This document shows positions 22,218 to 30,623 of a DNA stretch of 64,000 nt, in pieces; position 1 is the first letter of the stretch, and every line of letters starts with the position of its first letter. This stretch comes from Clostridia bacterium. Lineage in GTDB: Bacteria > Bacillota > Clostridia > Christensenellales > Pumilibacteraceae. The notes under the pieces were generated by a model that worked only from the letters and a program-made list of their open reading frames with translations, did not search any database and was not told the DNA's origin. The translations under genes and the position numbers were made by a program. Where the stretch lies: contig JAAVYI010000039.1 of NCBI GenBank assembly GCA_022791055.1, positions 1-64,000 of the forward strand, in the 5' to 3' direction.

Positions 22218-23966
22218 TTATTTGCCGTATTTTTCTTTCTTTTTGTACGACGTATGCAACGCGTCGTGCGCCTTGTGGCTGTTGGGCTTGCCGAAGTAGT
22301 CGGCATACAGCGTCTTGACGATCGGATTTTCGTGCGACTTTCTGAGCTTGGCTTTCTTATCGGTGTCGTAGATCGCTTTGGCTCTGAGCGTCTGAATGTC
22401 GACGTTGTTGCGCACGCGCGACGGAACGATCGGCTGGCCGCCGCCGTTGACGCAGCCGCCCGGGCAAGTCATGATCTCGATAAAATGATACTTGCTCTTG
22501 CCGGCCTTGATCTCCTCGAGCAGCGTCTTGGCATTCGACAGCGAGCTTGCCACCGCGATATTGAGCTTTTGCCCGTTCAGTTCGACCACCGCCGTTTTGA
22601 TTCCTTTGGTACCGCGCACAGCCTTGAAATCGATTTTGTCGAGCGGCTTGCCCAACACCGTTTCGGCCACCGTGCGGAGCGCAGCTTCCATCACGCCGCC
22701 GCTCGCGCCGAACAGGAGGCCGGCCGAGCTGCCTTCGCCGATCGGGTTGTCGAACTTCTCGTCCGGCAACGCCGCAAAGTCGATGCCCTGCGCCTTGATC
22801 AGACGGGCAAGCTCGCGCGTCGTCAACACGACGTCAACGTCGGGGACTCCGGCGGCCGACATGTCCTCGCGCAAAATTTCCGTCTTTTTTGCGGTACACG
22901 GCATGACCGATACCACCACCATATTTTTCGGATCGATCCCGAACTTTTCGGCATAGTACGTTTTCATGATCGAGCCGAACATACCTTGCGGCGATTTGCA
23001 AGTCGAAAGATGTTGCAAAAGTTCCGGATAGTAGAACTCGATGTAACGGATCCAGCCGGGGCTGCAACTGGTGATCATCGGCAGCGCCGCCGTCTTATCC
23101 TGTAGGCGCGCCAAAAATTCGGTGCCCTCTTCCATGATCGTCATATCGGCCGCCATATCGACGTCGAACACCTTGTCGCAACCGAGACGCTTGATCGCGG
23201 CCACCATTTTGCCCTCGGTGTTGGTGCCGATCGGATAGCCGAATTCTTCGCCGATACCGACGCGCACGCTGGGCGCGGTGCCGATGATAACGAACTTGTC
23301 GGGGTCGTGAATGGCGTCCATCACCTTAGCGGTGTCGTCACGCTCGTACAGCGCCCCGACCGGGCAGACCGCGATACACTGGCCGCAAGCTACGCAGGAA
23401 GTCGCCGACAGCGGTTTCTCGAACGCGCAACCGATATGCGTGGCAAAGCCGCGCTTATTCGGACCGATGACGCCCACCGACTGCACTTTGTTACAGACGG
23501 CCACGCAGCGGCGGCAGAGAATGCACTTGTTGTTGTCGCGGATCAAATACGGATTGCTCTCGTCGAGCGGATATTCGATCGTCTGCCCCTCGAACGCCGT
23601 ACAGTCGCAATCGTATTCCTGGCTTAAGGTCTGCAATTCGCAGTTGTTGCTGCGCACGCACGACAGGCAGTTTTTCTTGTGGTTGGACATGATCAGTTCG
23701 ATCGTCGTCTTACGCGAGGCCAACACTTTGGGCGTGTTGGTGAACACTTCCATACCCTCGGTAACGACCGCCGAACAGCTGGCGACCAAACTTCTTGCGC
23801 CCTTGACTTCGACGACGCAAACGCGGCAGCTGCCGTCGTTGCAAACGTCTTTCATATAGCACAGCGTCGGGATATTGAAGCCCGCTTTCTTGGCCGCGTC
23901 GAGGATACGTGTACCCTCGTCGACGGTGACGGGAACGTTGTTGATTTTTAAATTGATCTGTTTCAT
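22218..23966 (-). CDS. hndD: [FeFe] hydrogenase catalytic subunit (HndD/HydA)
   Basis: The H2-evolving or -oxidising subunit of a multi-subunit, NAD(P)- and ferredoxin-linked hydrogenase. An N-terminal [2Fe-2S] domain (residues 1-80, CNDGSCRVC) is followed by a His-ligated cluster region (HKKNCLSCVRSNNC), two 4Fe-4S motifs (CILCRRCVAVC, CVACGQCIAVCP), then the H-cluster domain with L1 TSCSPGW near 299, L2 MPCTAKK near 354 and L3 TCPGGCVNGGGQP near 499, and the C-terminal small-subunit-like segment. At 582 aa it is complete. Last gene of the operon, with AAGGAG before its ATG. Confidence 0.95.
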   Translation of the reverse strand: MKQINLKINNVPVTVDEGTRILDAAKKAGFNIPTLCYMKDVCNDGSCRVCVVEVKGARSLVASCSAVVTEGMEVFTNTPKVLASRKTTIELIMSNHKKNCLSCVRSNNCELQTLSQEYDCDCTAFEGQTIEYPLDESNPYLIRDNNKCILCRRCVAVCNKVQSVGVIGPNKRGFATHIGCAFEKPLSATSCVACGQCIAVCPVGALYERDDTAKVMDAIHDPDKFVIIGTAPSVRVGIGEEFGYPIGTNTEGKMVAAIKRLGCDKVFDVDMAADMTIMEEGTEFLARLQDKTAALPMITSCSPGWIRYIEFYYPELLQHLSTCKSPQGMFGSIMKTYYAEKFGIDPKNMVVVSVMPCTAKKTEILREDMSAAGVPDVDVVLTTRELARLIKAQGIDFAALPDEKFDNPIGEGSSAGLLFGASGGVMEAALRTVAETVLGKPLDKIDFKAVRGTKGIKTAVVELNGQKLNIAVASSLSNAKTLLEEIKAGKSKYHFIEIMTCPGGCVNGGGQPIVPSRVRNNVDIQTLRAKAIYDTDKKAKLRKSHENPIVKTLYADYFGKPNSHKAHDALHTSYKKKEKYGK

Positions 23967-23983
23967 GTTTCTTTACGCGCTCC

Positions 23984-25771
23984 TTATTTAGAGATGGCCT
24001 TTTTCGGGCAGTGATCGATACAGGCGCCGCACTTGATACACTTGGCGGGATCGATATAGTGCGGTTTCTTGATCTCGCCGGTGATGGCGTTGACCGGACA
24101 GCCGCGCTTACACAGGCCGCAACCGATACATTTTTCGGCATCGACTTTAAAGCTGACGAGCGCCTTACATACGCCGGCCGGGCAACGCTTGTCTTTGACG
24201 TGCGCGACGTACTCATCGCGGAAATAGCGCAGCGTCGACAGCACGGGGTTGGGCGCGGTCTGGCCTAAGCCGCACAGCGAGTTCTCTTTGATATAATGGC
24301 ACAACTGTTCCATTTTGTCGAGGTCTTCCATCGTGCCCTCGCCCTTGGTCACCTTGTCGAGCATTTCATACAAACGCTTGTTGCCGATACGGCACGGCGT
24401 ACACTTGCCGCACGACTCGTCGACGGTGAACTCGAGGAAGAACTTGGCGATGTCGACCATACAGTTGTCCTCGTCCATGACGATCAAGCCGCCCGAACCC
24501 ATCATCGAACCGATGGCGATCAGGTTGTCGTAGTCGATCGGCGTGTCGATCAGGCTTGCGGGGATACAGCCGCCGCTCGGGCCGCCGGTCTGCGCCGCCT
24601 TGAACTTCTTACCGTGCGGAATGCCGCCGCCGATGTCCTCGATGATCGTCCGAAGCGTGGTACCCATGGGGATCTCGACCAGGCCGGTATTGTTGATCTT
24701 GCCGCCCAAAGCGAACACCTTGGTACCCTTGCTCTTTTCGGTGCCCATGGAGGCGAACCATTCGGCGCCGTTCAAAATGATCTGCGTGATGTTGCCGTAT
24801 GTTTCGACGTTGTTAATGAGCGTCGGCTTACCGAACAGACCTTTGACGGCCGGGAACGGCGGACGCTGCCGCGGCTCGCCGCGCTTGCCCTCGGTCGACT
24901 GCAATAGCGCCGTTTCCTCGCCGCAGACGAACGCGCCGGCGCCGAGACGCAGCTCAATGTCGAACCCGTGTCCCAAGCCCATGGCGTTCTTGCCCAAAAT
25001 GCCGTACTCGCGGGCTTGGTCGATGGCGATCTCCAAGCGCTTGACGGCGATCGGGTATTCGGCGCGCACGTAAATATAGCCTTGGTCTGCGCCGATCGCG
25101 TAGCCGGCGATCATCATCGCCTCGATGACGGCGTGGGGGTCGCCCTCGAGAAGCGAGCGGTCCATAAACGCGCCGGGGTCGCCCTCGTCGGCGTTACAAA
25201 CGACATACTTCTTGTCGGACACCGAATCGTGCGCAAACTGCCACTTCATGCCCGTCGAGAATCCGCCGCCGCCGCGCCCGCGCAAGCCGCTCTTTTTGAT
25301 CGTGTCGATGACACCCTGCGGCGTCATTTCGGTAACCGCCTTTTGATAGGCCAAATATCCGTCATACGCGAGATACTCGTCGATATTTTCGGGGTTGATG
25401 ATACCGCAGTTGCGCAACACGACGCGCTTTTGGCTCTTGTAGAAATCGGTATCGTTGATCGCCTTATAGCTGCCGTCCTCTTCCTTTTCGGCGTTTAACA
25501 GACGGTCAACCAAACGGCCTTTCATGATGTGTTCGTCGACGATCTCGGCTACGTCCTCGACCTTGACGTGCTGATAGAACGCGCCTTCGGGGTACACGAC
25601 AACGATCGGGCCGCGCGCACACAGACCGAAACAGCCGGTCATGATCAGCTTCACTTCTTTGTCGAGTCCCTTTTCCTTTAACTTGCGCTCGAACTCTTCC
25701 GCAATCTTGTGGCTGTTGCCCGACGTACAGCCGGTGCCGCCGCAAACCAATATATGTGCTCTTTCCAGCAT
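23984..25771 (-). CDS. hndC: Hydrogenase flavoprotein subunit (HndC/HydB, NuoF-like)
   Basis: Binds FMN and NAD(P) and carries the bifurcation or diaphorase site. Order: N-terminal thioredoxin-like [2Fe-2S] domain (residues 1-100, CGGTGCTSG, CFGLCARGP), a NuoF core with RGRGGGGFSTGMKW (FMN site near 165) and a NADH loop around CNADEGDPGAFMDR, the SLBB domain, an iron-sulphur motif (ESCGKCTPCRIG near 462), and two C-terminal 4Fe-4S motifs (CIGCGLCKRGCP, CIKCGACIDHCP). At 595 aa it is typical of HydB/HndC. It lies 18 bases before hndD. Confidence 0.95.
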   Translation of the reverse strand: MLERAHILVCGGTGCTSGNSHKIAEEFERKLKEKGLDKEVKLIMTGCFGLCARGPIVVVYPEGAFYQHVKVEDVAEIVDEHIMKGRLVDRLLNAEKEEDGSYKAINDTDFYKSQKRVVLRNCGIINPENIDEYLAYDGYLAYQKAVTEMTPQGVIDTIKKSGLRGRGGGGFSTGMKWQFAHDSVSDKKYVVCNADEGDPGAFMDRSLLEGDPHAVIEAMMIAGYAIGADQGYIYVRAEYPIAVKRLEIAIDQAREYGILGKNAMGLGHGFDIELRLGAGAFVCGEETALLQSTEGKRGEPRQRPPFPAVKGLFGKPTLINNVETYGNITQIILNGAEWFASMGTEKSKGTKVFALGGKINNTGLVEIPMGTTLRTIIEDIGGGIPHGKKFKAAQTGGPSGGCIPASLIDTPIDYDNLIAIGSMMGSGGLIVMDEDNCMVDIAKFFLEFTVDESCGKCTPCRIGNKRLYEMLDKVTKGEGTMEDLDKMEQLCHYIKENSLCGLGQTAPNPVLSTLRYFRDEYVAHVKDKRCPAGVCKALVSFKVDAEKCIGCGLCKRGCPVNAITGEIKKPHYIDPAKCIKCGACIDHCPKKAISK

Positions 25772-25788
25772 AAACCTAAACTTCCTCC

Positions 25789-26169
25789 TTAAGCCTTAGC
25801 CACGGCGTGACTGTAGGTGTACTCCTCGACGACGTTGCCGTTGATAACGTGGTTGGCGATGATCGTCTTGACGCGCTCGGGCGAAACGTGCACGTAGGTC
25901 ACTTTTTCCTGTCCCGGCATAATAACGTCGACGATCGGCTCGTACTTGCAAATACCGATACAGCCGGTCTGCGCGATCTTGACGTTGGTCATTCCGCGCG
26001 CCTCCACCTCGTCGGTGATCGCTTTTAATGTCGCGCGCGCGCCGGCGGCGATCCCGCAGGTCGCCATGCCGACGACGATCTTGACGTCGTCTCCCTCGGC
26101 CATGCCGCGGTTACTTAACTGCGCCTTCATTTTATCGCGAATGGCTTGCAGTTCCTCCAAAGATTTCAT
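25789..26169 (-). CDS. hndB: Hydrogenase [2Fe-2S] subunit (HndB-like)
   Basis: A small thioredoxin-like ferredoxin, 126 aa. Cys ligands are visible in GMATCGIAAGAR and in IAQTGCIGICKYEP. It matches HndB of the tetrameric NADP-reducing hydrogenase of Desulfovibrio fructosivorans. It is probably an electron relay between the flavoprotein and partner subunits. The ATG overlaps the stop of the preceding ATPase gene as ATGA, so translation is coupled. Confidence 0.9.
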   Translation of the reverse strand: MKSLEELQAIRDKMKAQLSNRGMAEGDDVKIVVGMATCGIAAGARATLKAITDEVEARGMTNVKIAQTGCIGICKYEPIVDVIMPGQEKVTYVHVSPERVKTIIANHVINGNVVEEYTYSHAVAKA

Positions 26170-26708
26170 ATATATGTCCCTCCGTTAATATTTTCTATGT
26201 TTTCGGCGATCATGTCCCCGATGTACTTGACGACGAACGCGTCGCGCACGTCGAAACCGCTCAACTCCAAACTGTCAAACGTGTATTCGTTTCCGTCGAC
26301 GGCGTATCGGAATCGGAATCGAATGTCGGGCGAGCCGGAGATCAGCGTCGACACGGTAAACCCGACGTCGCCGAGCGGCGGGCGGTCGATGTGCTTTAAG
26401 CCGAACACCGCCGTCACCGTCGTACCCTCTCCGACCGTACTATCGATCGTAAGCCGTCCGCCCGTCATTTCCGCCGTCATTTTATACAGCGGCAACCCCA
26501 TGCCGACCTTGCGCGTCGTGCGCGTGGTGGTGAACGGGTCGGTCACGCGGCGCAAAAAACTTTCGTCCATGCCGCAGCCGTCGTCGCCGATCGTCACCGT
26601 CAGCGTGTCGGCGGCCGTGTCGGCCGTGATGTCGAGCGTGACGTTCTTCGCCCCGGCCTTGACCGAATTACAAGCGACATCGAGGATATTGAGCGCAAGC
26701 TCATCCAT
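26166..26708 (-). CDS. Histidine-kinase-like ATPase within the hydrogenase operon
   Basis: The first 105 residues form a GHKL/HATPase_c domain: N-box region (LALNILDVACNSVKAGA), G1 box IGDDGCGMD and G2 region RKVGMGLPLYKM with a TVGEGTTVTAVF strand. There is no phospho-accepting His domain and no sensor. A C-terminal part of about 70 residues is of unknown type. It overlaps hndA by 8 bases and hndB by 4. Proteins of this kind recur inside Hnd/Hyd operons of Clostridia. A regulatory or assembly role is inferred, not proven. Confidence 0.85.
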   Translation of the reverse strand: MDELALNILDVACNSVKAGAKNVTLDITADTAADTLTVTIGDDGCGMDESFLRRVTDPFTTTRTTRKVGMGLPLYKMTAEMTGGRLTIDSTVGEGTTVTAVFGLKHIDRPPLGDVGFTVSTLISGSPDIRFRFRYAVDGNEYTFDSLELSGFDVRDAFVVKYIGDMIAENIENINGGTYI

Positions 26709-27183
26709 TGTACTTGGACAAAATCCGATCGATGTCGTCGGGCGTCACTTTGCCGTATACTTCGTCGTTGACGGTCAAAACCGGCGCTAAGCCGCAACAG
26801 CCGATACAACGTGTCGCCTCGAGCGTAAACTTTCGGTCGGCCGTCGTCTCACCCGGCAAGATGCCCAGTTTGGTCTTGAACTTCTCGAGAATGTCGCCCG
26901 AACCCTTGACGTAGCAAGCGGTACCCAAACAGATACCGATCTTGTACTGTCCGCGCGGGTTGAGGTTGAACTGCGAGTAGAACGTCGCAATGCCGTAGAT
27001 CTCTTCGAGCGGCACGTCGAACGTCTCGGCGATGCGGATCTGCACTTCTTCGGGCAGATAGCCGTAGATGTCCTGCGCCTTTTGCAACGCTTTCATCAGC
27101 GGTCCGGGAACGGTTTTCAGTTCCTCGAGCGCGGCGTCGAACTCCGCTTTCTGACGGGGTGTTTCCACAAATTGATTGCTCAT
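26701..27183 (-). CDS. hndA: Hydrogenase NuoE-like [2Fe-2S] subunit (HndA)
   Basis: A helical N-terminus and a thioredoxin-like C-terminal domain carry the four Cys of a [2Fe-2S] cluster: CLGTACYVKG and CIGCCGLAPV. At 160 aa it matches NuoE/HndA. The EVQIRIAETFDVPLEEIYGI block is typical. It partners the HndC flavoprotein in NAD(P)H exchange. ATG 27183 follows AAAAAAGGAGCATATA. Confidence 0.94.
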   Translation of the reverse strand: MSNQFVETPRQKAEFDAALEELKTVPGPLMKALQKAQDIYGYLPEEVQIRIAETFDVPLEEIYGIATFYSQFNLNPRGQYKIGICLGTACYVKGSGDILEKFKTKLGILPGETTADRKFTLEATRCIGCCGLAPVLTVNDEVYGKVTPDDIDRILSKYNG

Positions 27184-27213
27184 TATATGCTCCTTTTTTA
27201 GTACTTACGAATG

Positions 27214-27948
27214 TTAATCTTGCCTCGAAACAGGCGACAGCGGACGGCATAGGCGGTCGATGACCGCTTTTGCCGAAGCAGCCGCAAGCTCCAATGCTTG
27301 TCCGCCGCTTTCGGCCAAGGTTTCGAGATAGTGCGCGTCCGAATCGCGTATGACCGTGTAGCCGCGCGCCGTCAGTTCGGCCTCGAGTTCCGCGGGCGCA
27401 TGGGGGCTGAGTTCGACCGCGGTAAATCCCATGTCGTCGCTCAAAGTCCCCAGCATTTGCAACAGCCCGTTGGCCGGCTTATCGATGTGCGCAGGTACTG
27501 CCACGCCGCCGAACTGCCTTGCGAGCGCCGCCGTCTCGTAAATGCCGATGTCGGTCGCAACGACCAGCAAATTCGGCTCAAAACCTACGGCATTGTCGTT
27601 TGCGTCCATCAGCGTCTGGTGTCCGTACACGTCGACGCGGTTTTTGACCGGCAACCGCCGCGAGGCTACATACGCGCCGCACACTTCGGCCGCGGCCACA
27701 TCGCCGAACAGCAACAGAACATGCACTTCTTCCGACGTCTCCAACTCGATGCCGGGGACGACGCAAACGCCGGCTTTTTCACCTGCCTCGACAACGGCGC
27801 GCGCGTTACCGGCCGTATTGTGGTCGGTAACGGCGATGACGTCAAGCCCGGATAGCGCCGCCATGTTGGCGATGTTGTTGGGGGTCATATCGTCGTCGCC
27901 GCACGGCGAGAGACAGGTGTGTATATGTAAATCGTAGGTACATTTCAT
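27214..27948 (-). CDS. PHP-domain metal phosphoesterase-like protein
   Basis: The metal-binding motifs of the PHP superfamily are present: DLHIHTCLSPCGDDDM at the N-terminus, AVTDHNTAGNA near residue 40, and PGIELETSEEVHVLLLF, with later His/Asp residues (PAHIDKP, DSDAHY). At 244 aa it is a stand-alone PHP phosphatase or nuclease. The substrate is unknown. It sits between a DRTGG gene (4-base ATGA overlap) and hndA, a context I know from other clostridial hydrogenase operons, so a role in the system is likely though undefined. Confidence 0.88.
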   Translation of the reverse strand: MKCTYDLHIHTCLSPCGDDDMTPNNIANMAALSGLDVIAVTDHNTAGNARAVVEAGEKAGVCVVPGIELETSEEVHVLLLFGDVAAAEVCGAYVASRRLPVKNRVDVYGHQTLMDANDNAVGFEPNLLVVATDIGIYETAALARQFGGVAVPAHIDKPANGLLQMLGTLSDDMGFTAVELSPHAPAELEAELTARGYTVIRDSDAHYLETLAESGGQALELAAASAKAVIDRLCRPLSPVSRQD

Positions 27949-28256
27949 ACCACGCTTACACAGCTATCGAATAGCGGTCGATCGGTCGTAATGAGCGCGA
28001 CCCCTTCTTCTTTGCAACGGTCGACCAGTCCGTCGGCAGGCTCGACGCCCTCGCATAAAACGATGACGGCGATCTCGGCGAGTACCGCCACGCCCGCCAC
28101 GTTGAGATTGGCCATGACGGTAAACCACGCGCAGCCGCTCGGCGCGTTGCCCATGACGCGGCTTAAGAAATCACCCGCATAATATTGCGCGACGTCGGCG
28201 TCGGTGTTTACGATGATTTTGCCGCCGACTTTTTCGGCCAGTTCTTGTACCGTCAT
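27945..28256 (-). CDS. DRTGG-domain protein, copy 2
   Basis: A 103-aa stand-alone DRTGG-like domain (VQELAEKVGGKIIVNTDADV, then ITTDRPLFDSCV). DRTGG domains are small alpha/beta units seen beside CBS and kinase domains and are thought to sense ligands. A second DRTGG gene begins this operon (30118-30462). It follows structured element C. The ATG has a somewhat distant AAGGAG. Function in the hydrogenase system is inferred only. Confidence 0.82.
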   Translation of the reverse strand: MTVQELAEKVGGKIIVNTDADVAQYYAGDFLSRVMGNAPSGCAWFTVMANLNVAGVAVLAEIAVIVLCEGVEPADGLVDRCKEEGVALITTDRPLFDSCVSVV

Positions 28257-28350
28257 GTCTTGCTTCGCGTTCTCCTTTTTCGTGTGATTGTTTTATCGGC
28301 GACAGCTTACGGCGCTCTACGGTCGCACACGCACGCAACCGCTTTCCTAC

Positions 28351-28476
28351 CTAACGGCGTAGACGGCCGCGAAGAGTGGCAGCAGGTGCGGCGAAAATGA
28401 GGGAGTGCAGTTTGACCTGCTCGACCGAATTTTCGCCGCACACGCAGCCGCTATGCGCGGCCGTATACGCCGTTAG
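28351..28476 (-). repeat. Structured intra-operon element, copy C (hydS/DRTGG)
   Basis: The outer arms, 28351-28371 and 28456-28476, pair at 20 of 21 positions (CTAACGGCGTA... with ...TACGCCGTTAG). The inner arms around GGTGCGGCGAAAAT and ATTTTCGCCGCAC also pair. The central minus-strand hairpin is GCAG-GTCAAA-CTGC, so a T-A pair of the other copies has become C-G. The right arm covers the stop codon of the HydS-like gene. Confidence 0.8.
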
Positions 28477-29663
28477 GGCTTGTGGACGCAGCGGACGTCA
28501 AGCCCCTTCACCACATCTTCGGCAAACGCCATACAGGTCGGCGCGCCGCAACTGCCGCAGTTGATGCCGGGGAGTTTGGCGTAGATCTCTTGCACGGCGA
28601 TCATCTTCTTCATCGCCTCGATACGGTCGTCGGCCAGTTTGAACACGTTGTCGCCGGTGTACGGCTGCTCGATCGAGCAGTCTTTTCGGTCGATAGGCCG
28701 CGGCGGCGTAGGCGCGGCATGTTTGCGTAGCACCCGCAACCGTGTCCGCGCCAAAAACGGATTTTCGACGTTGAGCGACCCGCCCGAACAGCCCGGCTGA
28801 CAAGCGTTCAACTCGAGGAAATCGATATGGCTGAGTTTGTCGTGCTCCAACTCGTTGAGTACGCCGATGACGTTTTCGATGCCGTCGGCAAGCAAATAGT
28901 TGTCGTTGTTCAGCCCCATGGCCTGCCCGGCCGAACTGCCCCAACTGACGCCGATCTTGCCCGCTTTTTTGAGCGGCTCGGGGCGGTCGATCTTATTCAT
29001 CTCGGACAGCAGCGGGAAATAAATTTCTTTGGTGCTTAACACCCCGTCGATCGTGTCGGTGCGTTTCAGCTGCAACACTTTGGCCGCGCATTCGGCGATG
29101 ACGAACACGCCGATCTCCTCCCGTTTGTACCCCAGCGCCAACGCCTCTTGCAACGCGCTTTTGGCGGCCAACTGTTCGGGCATCAAGAGCGGCGACAGAT
29201 GGTCGATGAGATGCTCGTATCGCATGAGAATGAGATTGACGACGGCAGGACACGACGAACTGATGACCGGCTTGACAGGAGCGTAATCGAGCCACTGCTG
29301 CGTTGCCTCGGAGATACATTCGGCGGCATACCCCACTTCGTACACGGCGTCGAATCCGATGCGCTTTAATCCGGTCAGCACGAAATCGGTATCGGTCAGG
29401 TTGTTGAACTGCCCGTACAGGCTGGGCGCCGGAACCGCGATCTTGTAGCGGTATTTTTCGATCGATTCGAGTTTGTCGTAATATTCTTTTTTCGCGCCCG
29501 TCGGGCAGATCTTGACGCACTCGCCGCAGCCGACGCAGCGCTCGTACATAACGGTGGCCTTGCCGCCGCGCACCCGTATGGCTTCGGTAGGGCAGCGTTT
29601 CATACAGCTGACGCAACCGTTGCATTTATCGGCGTCGAGATAGACCGGCTTGATCGTTTGCAA
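28473..29663 (-). CDS. HydS-like sensory [FeFe] hydrogenase-family protein
   Basis: Two N-terminal 4Fe-4S motifs (CNGCVSCMKRCP, CVGCGECVKICP) precede an [FeFe] hydrogenase large-domain fold and a C-terminal cluster domain (GINCGSCGAPTCMAFAEDVV). The H-cluster loops are altered compared with the catalytic subunit: L1 SSSCPAVV near 132, L2 ECAAKV near 188 instead of MPCxxK, and L3 ACQPGCSGGSLN near 285. This fits the putatively sensory HydS group rather than a productive hydrogenase. The start is TTG at 29663 with AAAAGGAGGG upstream. An upstream in-frame TTG overlapping the previous stop has no ribosome site. 396 aa. Confidence 0.85.
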   Translation of the reverse strand: MQTIKPVYLDADKCNGCVSCMKRCPTEAIRVRGGKATVMYERCVGCGECVKICPTGAKKEYYDKLESIEKYRYKIAVPAPSLYGQFNNLTDTDFVLTGLKRIGFDAVYEVGYAAECISEATQQWLDYAPVKPVISSSCPAVVNLILMRYEHLIDHLSPLLMPEQLAAKSALQEALALGYKREEIGVFVIAECAAKVLQLKRTDTIDGVLSTKEIYFPLLSEMNKIDRPEPLKKAGKIGVSWGSSAGQAMGLNNDNYLLADGIENVIGVLNELEHDKLSHIDFLELNACQPGCSGGSLNVENPFLARTRLRVLRKHAAPTPPRPIDRKDCSIEQPYTGDNVFKLADDRIEAMKKMIAVQEIYAKLPGINCGSCGAPTCMAFAEDVVKGLDVRCVHKP

Positions 29664-29701
29664 TACGCTACCCTCCTTTTTCGGATTTTTTATACGGCCT
29701 G

Positions 29702-30121
29702 TCAAACGTTAAAAACCAAATGCACCGTCGTGCCTTGACCGACTATGCTATCGATTTGCATGTCGTCGGAATACTTCTTCATGTTCGGCAGTCCCATGCC
29801 GGCACCGAATCCCAGTTCGCGTATAGCGTCGGTCGCGGTCGAATACCCCTCCTGCATCGCCTTTTCGACGTCGGCGATACCCTTGCCGGTATCGATCAAG
29901 TCGATGGCGATACGATCCTCGAAAATCTCGACTTCGGCCACGCCGCCCTCGGCGTGAATGACCATATTGACCTCGCCCTCGTACATGGCGATCGATACCT
30001 TGCGAATGACGTCGGACGGCATTCCGATACTTTTTAAAGTACGCTTGACGTCCTCGCTGGCTTTTCCGCAGGAAATAAAGTCGCTACCGTCCACATCGTA
30101 GCGGAGTTTGATCGAACTCAT
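29702..30121 (-). CDS. RsbW-like ATP-binding regulatory protein
   Basis: A 139-aa GHKL ATPase of the anti-sigma-factor kinase type. The N-box lies in VSIAMYEGEVNMVIHAEGG, the G1 box in IDLIDTGKGIADVEKAM, and the G2 loop in ELGFGAGMGLPNMKKYSD. Family members bind or phosphorylate anti-sigma antagonists. It overlaps the DRTGG gene upstream by ATGA and is followed by the HydS-like gene, so the three probably form a redox- or H2-sensing switch. No cognate sigma factor or antagonist is encoded in the window. Confidence 0.88.
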   Translation of the reverse strand: MSSIKLRYDVDGSDFISCGKASEDVKRTLKSIGMPSDVIRKVSIAMYEGEVNMVIHAEGGVAEVEIFEDRIAIDLIDTGKGIADVEKAMQEGYSTATDAIRELGFGAGMGLPNMKKYSDDMQIDSIVGQGTTVHLVFNV

Positions 30122-30462
30122 ACCGCTTTCAAGCCTGCTTTATACAGTTCCCCACATGCGGGATACATGCGCTGCTCGGTCGACAGCAATACGATATTCT
30201 TCGCGTCGGCCAGTTCGATCACAGACACATCGGGCTTTTTCCCGCGTACGAACACAATGACCGAAATATCCATCATTTCGGCGGTGCGCACCACTTGCGG
30301 ATTGACCAGCCCCGTCAGCAAAAGCCCCTGATCGGTAACATACGCCAATACGTCGCTCATCATATCCGATCCGAACGCAGCGTTGACTTCCAACCCGTCG
30401 ACCAGCGCCGCGCCGCTTAAGACTTCCGCATCCAAAATATCGATAATTTCCTGCAATCTCAT
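30118..30462 (-). CDS. DRTGG-domain protein, copy 1, first gene of the hydrogen operon
   Basis: A 114-aa stand-alone DRTGG-like domain (LQEIIDILDAEVLSGAAL, then IVLLSTEQRMYPACGELY). ATG 30462 follows TCGGAGGAATGT. It starts the operon behind the promoter at 30497-30525. A ligand-sensing role is typical for the domain but unproven here. The paralogue at 27945-28256 is only distantly similar. Confidence 0.83.
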   Translation of the reverse strand: MRLQEIIDILDAEVLSGAALVDGLEVNAAFGSDMMSDVLAYVTDQGLLLTGLVNPQVVRTAEMMDISVIVFVRGKKPDVSVIELADAKNIVLLSTEQRMYPACGELYKAGLKAV

Positions 30463-30496
30463 ACATTCCTCCGACAGGCGAATATACCTTTATACT

Positions 30497-30525
30497 ATAA
30501 TACCATAAAAAAAACGCTTTTTCAA
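30497..30525 (-). promoter_or_regulatory. Promoter of the hydrogen-sensing and hydrogenase operon
   Basis: TTGAAA (30525-30520), a 17-base spacer rich in A and T, and TATTAT (30502-30497), with a leader of about 28 bases to the DRTGG gene. Confidence 0.7.
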
Positions 30526-30587
30526 GTGTTTCAGAGAAAATCGAAAAAATAATTTGCAAGTTCCACGGAATTCGCTTATTTGCATAC

Positions 30588-30623
30588 AAAACAGGCATAG
30601 CGGATCTTTGCGTCCGCTATGCC
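30588..30623 (-). terminator. Terminator of the SPOR-like gene
   Basis: On the minus strand an 11-bp stem GGCATAGCGGA...TCCGCTATGCC is followed by TGTTTTG. The stem overlaps the end of the coding region at 30617. Confidence 0.8.
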
